Source of the DNA: Bacteroidales bacterium
GTDB lineage: Bacteria > Bacteroidota > Bacteroidia > Bacteroidales > UBA12077
Reading direction: 5' to 3'
Assembly: GCA_013138975.1 (NCBI GenBank)
Contig: WTBR01000212.1
Location: 1-64,000 of the forward strand
Length of the DNA stretch: 64,000 nt
This document shows positions 60,492 through 64,000 of the stretch, in pieces; position 1 is the first letter of the stretch, and every line of letters starts with the position of its first letter. The notes below the pieces were generated by a model that saw only the letters and a list, made by a program, of their open reading frames with translations, made no database searches and was not told the DNA's origin. Both the position numbers and the translations under genes were made by a program.

Positions 60492-63301
60492 ATAAGAATT
60501 TTTGAAGTAAAATAATTTTTCGACGAATAAATTTGAATAAAATACAAACCCTCATTTGGATTAACCAACTGAATATTTTTACTTTTTTCAAAGGGCTCAA
60601 TTTTACCTGATTGTTGAGTTCTTCCTGCAATATCAATAATCTTATATTCTAATTGCTCATTATATTCAACATTGCCCATTTGTATTGTAAAACTTCCACT
60701 ATTAGGATTTGGGTAAACTTTATAATTATCAACATTTTCATCCTCAATAATTAATTCAGCACTATTTAAAATCATGTATTTACTATCCGAAATGGAAATA
60801 CAATTATATTTATTTTTAACCTCAACAGAATAAGAACCATCTTCTTCAATAGTATACCTATTATTTATAGCTCCGTCAATCGGAGTATCATTTATATACC
60901 ATTGATTACCATTCGTTGAGTTTGATATTAATTCATTGCCATTATTTGAAAAATCCGGAATTATAGTCACCTCAGATACAACTGCTACCATATTTTCCGT
61001 TTTAATATATACATCATTAACAGTAAGTTGAACAGATTTTATTCCAGATGAAATATATTTTACCATATGTGGTCCTGGGCCAATAGCATTGTTTGGCTCT
61101 GCAGTAATTCCAAAATCCCAATAAAAATCATTCGAAATATCTGTCTCTGTCGAAAATTCAATACTATCATTAATACAGATTGTATCTTTATTTATAGCAA
61201 AATGCGGATCAACAAATTTATAATCTTCAGTAAGCAAAACACTATCAATACATATTCCATAACCACCTAAGCCAACACCTTCAAAAGCTACTTGATATTC
61301 ACTACTTAAATCGAGTAAAGACACTTCCTTTTTTTCCCACGTTTCACTGCTTGTATTATAGGTTCTAAGGCATTCCCAATTTAATGAATCGGTCTTTTTA
61401 TATAAAACTCTTAAATTATGTATCGAATCATTTTTTTCTTGCATATGCATATAAAAAGAGAGTTTTACATTAGCATAAGTTGATAAATCAAATCTTGGCA
61501 AAACCAGTTTTGAAGATTCGTTGTTCTTACCAAAAAAATAAGCATTAATATTTCCTTCAAAAGCAGTATCAATCTTACCTTCAAAACCGCCTGTTTTAAA
61601 TTCCCATCCTACAGTATCCAACGTTCTTTCTTCAAACCAATTATCAGGAATAGAAAACTGACCTTCATATGTTTCAACAAAAGGAAGATTTAAAGTATCC
61701 ATTGTGCGAATGATAGCCAAATTAGAGGCTTGCGATTCATATTCTATTGGAGCTATATAATTTGCAGTAACAAAGTATTTATTTAAAACATTTTTGATAG
61801 CAAGAGTATCTTCATATTGCGTAGTTTCAACCGAATCAATCTTTACTGAATTTCTATATACATAATAGAATTTAATATTTGCAGTGTCAACTACATCATT
61901 CCATGTTAAATTCACAATTGTATCACTTAAGGAAGCTTTTAAATACGAAGGTATAGTATCGTATGGCAAGTAACCATCCAATGAAACTACACCTGTATTA
62001 ATAGGATCAAGCCAGGATTTCAAACTATAATTTGAATCCGAAAATTCATTCCATGAATGATGAAACTGCTGATAATAATCGTTAAAGTTATATGAACAAC
62101 TCGCTTCTCCTCCTGTTAAATCACCAATAATTTTTCCGTCTTGATCAAATAAAGGAGATCCTGAAGAGCCTCCTTCAGTTGTTCCTTCATCCCATTCATC
62201 AATCCACCAATGTGTATACTGATCATAACCCTCACCATAATCACCGACTTTTGCACCATCGTATGATTTAGTGATTTTTTTAACATCCCCACTTGGGTGA
62301 TGAATTGAAGTTACACTTGTAGGATCAGCGATATCTCTATTCCATCCTGAAAAATATGCTTGATACGACGGAGGAGGATTTACACTTAATTCCAACAAAC
62401 TAAAATCAATAGTTGTATTTGGAGGTGTTGCTATTATTGTTGATCCTGAAATAGTCTGATCTGTTCCTCCATCAGTATTATCACATGCTATACTTTCATA
62501 ATTAAAATAAAAAATAGCTACAGAAGCATCATAATCATCACCTATACAATGATTTGCCGTTAAAAAATAAGGCTTTCCATCCTTTTTTGTATTATTTATT
62601 AAGGCACCTGTACATAACCAGTTATTGTAAGTTATTTTACAAACCGAATGTTTTAATAATTGCCACATCTCATTATCATCACAATTAATATTTACATTAC
62701 AACTTCCAGAATTTCCAAACCCTTTGGTACTCTCTGATAAATAATTAAAAATATTTTTATAATCATGAGCTATTGTTGATATATGCATTTCACCATGAAA
62801 ATCTACATTTAATGGTTCATGGTATTCAAGAATTATTTCATCCCCTTTTACAGGAGCAATTGGTAAAATGTTATTCCACTTATTATTTTTGTATGTAAAA
62901 GATCCTCTTACATGCTTATAATCTGAGCTATAAACAAATAGCTTAGCTCCTCTGGGCAATCTAAAATGATCAAATAAAATACTTAAAGAATATGCTCCTG
63001 AAGATTTAATTGACAAATAAAATACTTTATCTCCATTTGATTCGCTTTCCCAAACACCTTCTGACATTATATTAATATCAAGCTCAATTAATTCGGCAAA
63101 ACGCAGTGACTTTAAATTCGACTTTGAATGTTCTTTATCTTCCTTTTCAATTTTATTCATATCCACTTCAGGAAGAATAATTAATGGAATTTCAGTTTTT
63201 TGTAAATAATTGAATAATGGTTTGCCCTTATCAGTAATTTGACTAAAACTGTAAAACGGTAGAAGTACGATAATTACTACAAAATAATAGGAATATTTCA
63301 T
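60482..63301 (-). CDS. Secreted trypsin-like serine protease with PKD and T9SS sorting domain
   Basis: A 939-aa exported protease with a signal peptide (1-21), a prodomain-like beta region (about 60-175), an S1-type chymotrypsin fold (about 200-430), fibronectin/MAM-like beta domains (about 440-690), a PKD domain (about 700-790), an Ig-like region and a type IX sorting domain (about 860-939, VYPNPNSGSF). The catalytic triad is H251 (LTANHC), D299 (TIDFSLLEL) and S380 (GGSSGSP). The layout resembles lysyl endopeptidase-type enzymes of Bacteroidota; primary specificity is not certain. It likely supplies peptides from extracellular protein. The gene is single and convergent with the malic enzyme gene. 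Confidence 0.9.
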   Translation of the reverse strand: MKYSYYFVVIIVLLPFYSFSQITDKGKPLFNYLQKTEIPLIILPEVDMNKIEKEDKEHSKSNLKSLRFAELIELDINIMSEGVWESESNGDKVFYLSIKSSGAYSLSILFDHFRLPRGAKLFVYSSDYKHVRGSFTYKNNKWNNILPIAPVKGDEIILEYHEPLNVDFHGEMHISTIAHDYKNIFNYLSESTKGFGNSGSCNVNINCDDNEMWQLLKHSVCKITYNNWLCTGALINNTKKDGKPYFLTANHCIGDDYDASVAIFYFNYESIACDNTDGGTDQTISGSTIIATPPNTTIDFSLLELSVNPPPSYQAYFSGWNRDIADPTSVTSIHHPSGDVKKITKSYDGAKVGDYGEGYDQYTHWWIDEWDEGTTEGGSSGSPLFDQDGKIIGDLTGGEASCSYNFNDYYQQFHHSWNEFSDSNYSLKSWLDPINTGVVSLDGYLPYDTIPSYLKASLSDTIVNLTWNDVVDTANIKFYYVYRNSVKIDSVETTQYEDTLAIKNVLNKYFVTANYIAPIEYESQASNLAIIRTMDTLNLPFVETYEGQFSIPDNWFEERTLDTVGWEFKTGGFEGKIDTAFEGNINAYFFGKNNESSKLVLPRFDLSTYANVKLSFYMHMQEKNDSIHNLRVLYKKTDSLNWECLRTYNTSSETWEKKEVSLLDLSSEYQVAFEGVGLGGYGICIDSVLLTEDYKFVDPHFAINKDTICINDSIEFSTETDISNDFYWDFGITAEPNNAIGPGPHMVKYISSGIKSVQLTVNDVYIKTENMVAVVSEVTIIPDFSNNGNELISNSTNGNQWYINDTPIDGAINNRYTIEEDGSYSVEVKNKYNCISISDSKYMILNSAELIIEDENVDNYKVYPNPNSGSFTIQMGNVEYNEQLEYKIIDIAGRTQQSGKIEPFEKSKNIQLVNPNEGLYFIQIYSSKNYFTSKILIKK

Positions 63302-63471
63302 GTTGCCCCCAAGGTAATTCGTTAAAAAATACCAAATTTAATTTACTAAATTAAAAACAATAAGTTTAAATTAGCAATAATTTTTATCGAATTTAACAAA
63401 TTAATATTTAATCCTATTTCCCTATACTTTATTTTTACGTATTTTTAACCCCAATTTAGGCATTATAATAT

Positions 63472-64000
63472 ATGTACGACTATATAAAAGGAGAAATAAA
63501 AGAAATTTCACCTACTCATATTATTCTTGATAACAATGGCATAGGCTATTTTATTAATATATCAATTAATACTTATTCCAAATTTTCCGGAAAAGAAAGT
63601 GGATTAATACTAATACATGAGCTTATTAGAGAAGATACTCATCAGTTATATGGTTTTTTTGATAAAAAAGAAAGAGATTTATTTTTACTTTTAATATCTG
63701 TTTCGGGTGTAGGAGCTAATACTGCTCGTGTTATGCTTTCATCCTTAAGTCCTGATGAAATAAAAAGTGCAATTCTCCAAAACAATGTCAATTTACTAAA
63801 AAGTATTAAAGGAATTGGAGCAAAAACAGCAGAAAGGATTATTATTGATTTAAGAGATAAAGTAGGAAAAATAGAGGATGGTGATCAAATTATTGTTTCC
63901 TTAGACAATACAATTAAACAGGAAGCGTTATCTGCTTTAGTAATGTTGGGTTTTCCTAAAGCAAAAGTCGATAAATTTTTAAATGAAATCCTTAAAGATA
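63472..64000 (+). CDS. ruvA: Holliday junction DNA helicase subunit RuvA, partial
   Basis: ATG at 63472; the frame is open to the window edge (176 codons of about 195). RuvA binds Holliday junctions as a tetramer and loads the RuvB motor. Visible domains: the OB-fold (MYDYIKGEIKEISPTHIILD ... HELIREDTHQLYGFFDKKER), two helix-hairpin-helix motifs (ISVSGVGANTARVML and IKGIGAKTAERIIIDLRDKV) and the start of the C-terminal RuvB-binding domain (EALSALVMLGFPKAKVDKFL). It is divergent from the protease gene. No promoter was located in the 170 bp between them. Confidence 0.95.
   Translation, partial: MYDYIKGEIKEISPTHIILDNNGIGYFINISINTYSKFSGKESGLILIHELIREDTHQLYGFFDKKERDLFLLLISVSGVGANTARVMLSSLSPDEIKSAILQNNVNLLKSIKGIGAKTAERIIIDLRDKVGKIEDGDQIIVSLDNTIKQEALSALVMLGFPKAKVDKFLNEILKD

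Noticed and set aside
1..64000. CRISPR array, tRNA or rRNA genes
   Set aside because: No regularly spaced direct repeats with unique spacers and no recognisable tRNA or rRNA sequence were seen on either strand.
1..64000. Transposase, integrase or prophage genes
   Set aside because: Repeats are abundant, but no ORF shows a DDE, HUH, tyrosine or serine recombinase pattern or phage structural gene.

Overview
The window is AT-rich chromosomal DNA from a Bacteroidota bacterium, most likely a free-living or marine member of the Bacteroidales/Marinilabiliales type. The evidence is a SusC/SusD pair, at least five secreted proteins ending in type IX secretion (T9SS) sorting domains, DPP7-type S46 peptidases, a futalosine-pathway menaquinone gene (mqnC), promoters of the TTG-N19/20-TAnnTTTG class, and many palindromic intergenic repeats of kinds common in this phylum. 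The genus cannot be fixed from the sequence. No rRNA, tRNA or CRISPR array was seen.

Layout. 1-161: end of a thioredoxin-like gene. 325-3041: a small hypothetical gene and a TPR/membrane/LytTR regulator. 3.6-24 kb: a glycan utilisation locus that looks built for N-glycans. On the minus strand, in transcription order, it has a GH92 alpha-mannosidase lipoprotein, a FucP-type sugar transporter, a ROK sugar kinase, an unexpected PD-(D/E)XK nuclease-like gene, SusC, SusD, a LamG T9SS protein and a PNGase F-like T9SS protein with two LamG domains. A GH97 SusB-type alpha-glucosidase is transcribed divergently from the GH92 gene. The likely route is: N-glycan released at the surface, imported by SusCD, trimmed by GH92 and GH97 in the periplasm, then sugar imported and phosphorylated.

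24-28.7 kb: an accessory stretch of single genes on the minus strand. It holds a zinc-ribbon/HEPN-like protein, a membrane protein, a truncated ORF, a ParDE toxin-antitoxin pair and a J-domain/KTSC protein. Copies of one long non-coding repeat separate them. 29-37 kb: an M16 protease, a small hypothetical protein and two tandem DPP7-type S46 dipeptidyl peptidases, which suggests peptide use. 37-50.7 kb: a six-gene minus-strand cluster made of a T9SS Ycf48/PKD protein, a TonB-dependent receptor, a DUF4876-like lipoprotein, a DUF6850-like outer membrane barrel, a T9SS beta-propeller and a membrane ferredoxin with a degenerate HMA-like domain, with an AraC-type regulator beside it. I infer a metal or cofactor uptake/reduction system.

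51-53.7 kb: a second accessory patch. It holds an HTH-fused cytosine-5 DNA methyltransferase with a decayed restriction endonuclease partner, a further copy of the 24-28 kb repeat, and a shrunken ABC permease remnant. 53.9-64 kb: core genes sfsA, mqnC, a leucyl aminopeptidase, pdxA and malic enzyme, then a secreted trypsin-like protease and the start of ruvA.

The most interesting structures are the repeat-separated cargo genes (the same repeat reappears beside the restriction-modification remnant), a HEPN-like gene bracketed by a perfect 14-bp inverted repeat, and a terminal-inverted-repeat element whose end supplies the stop codon of the neighbouring gene at both of its copies.
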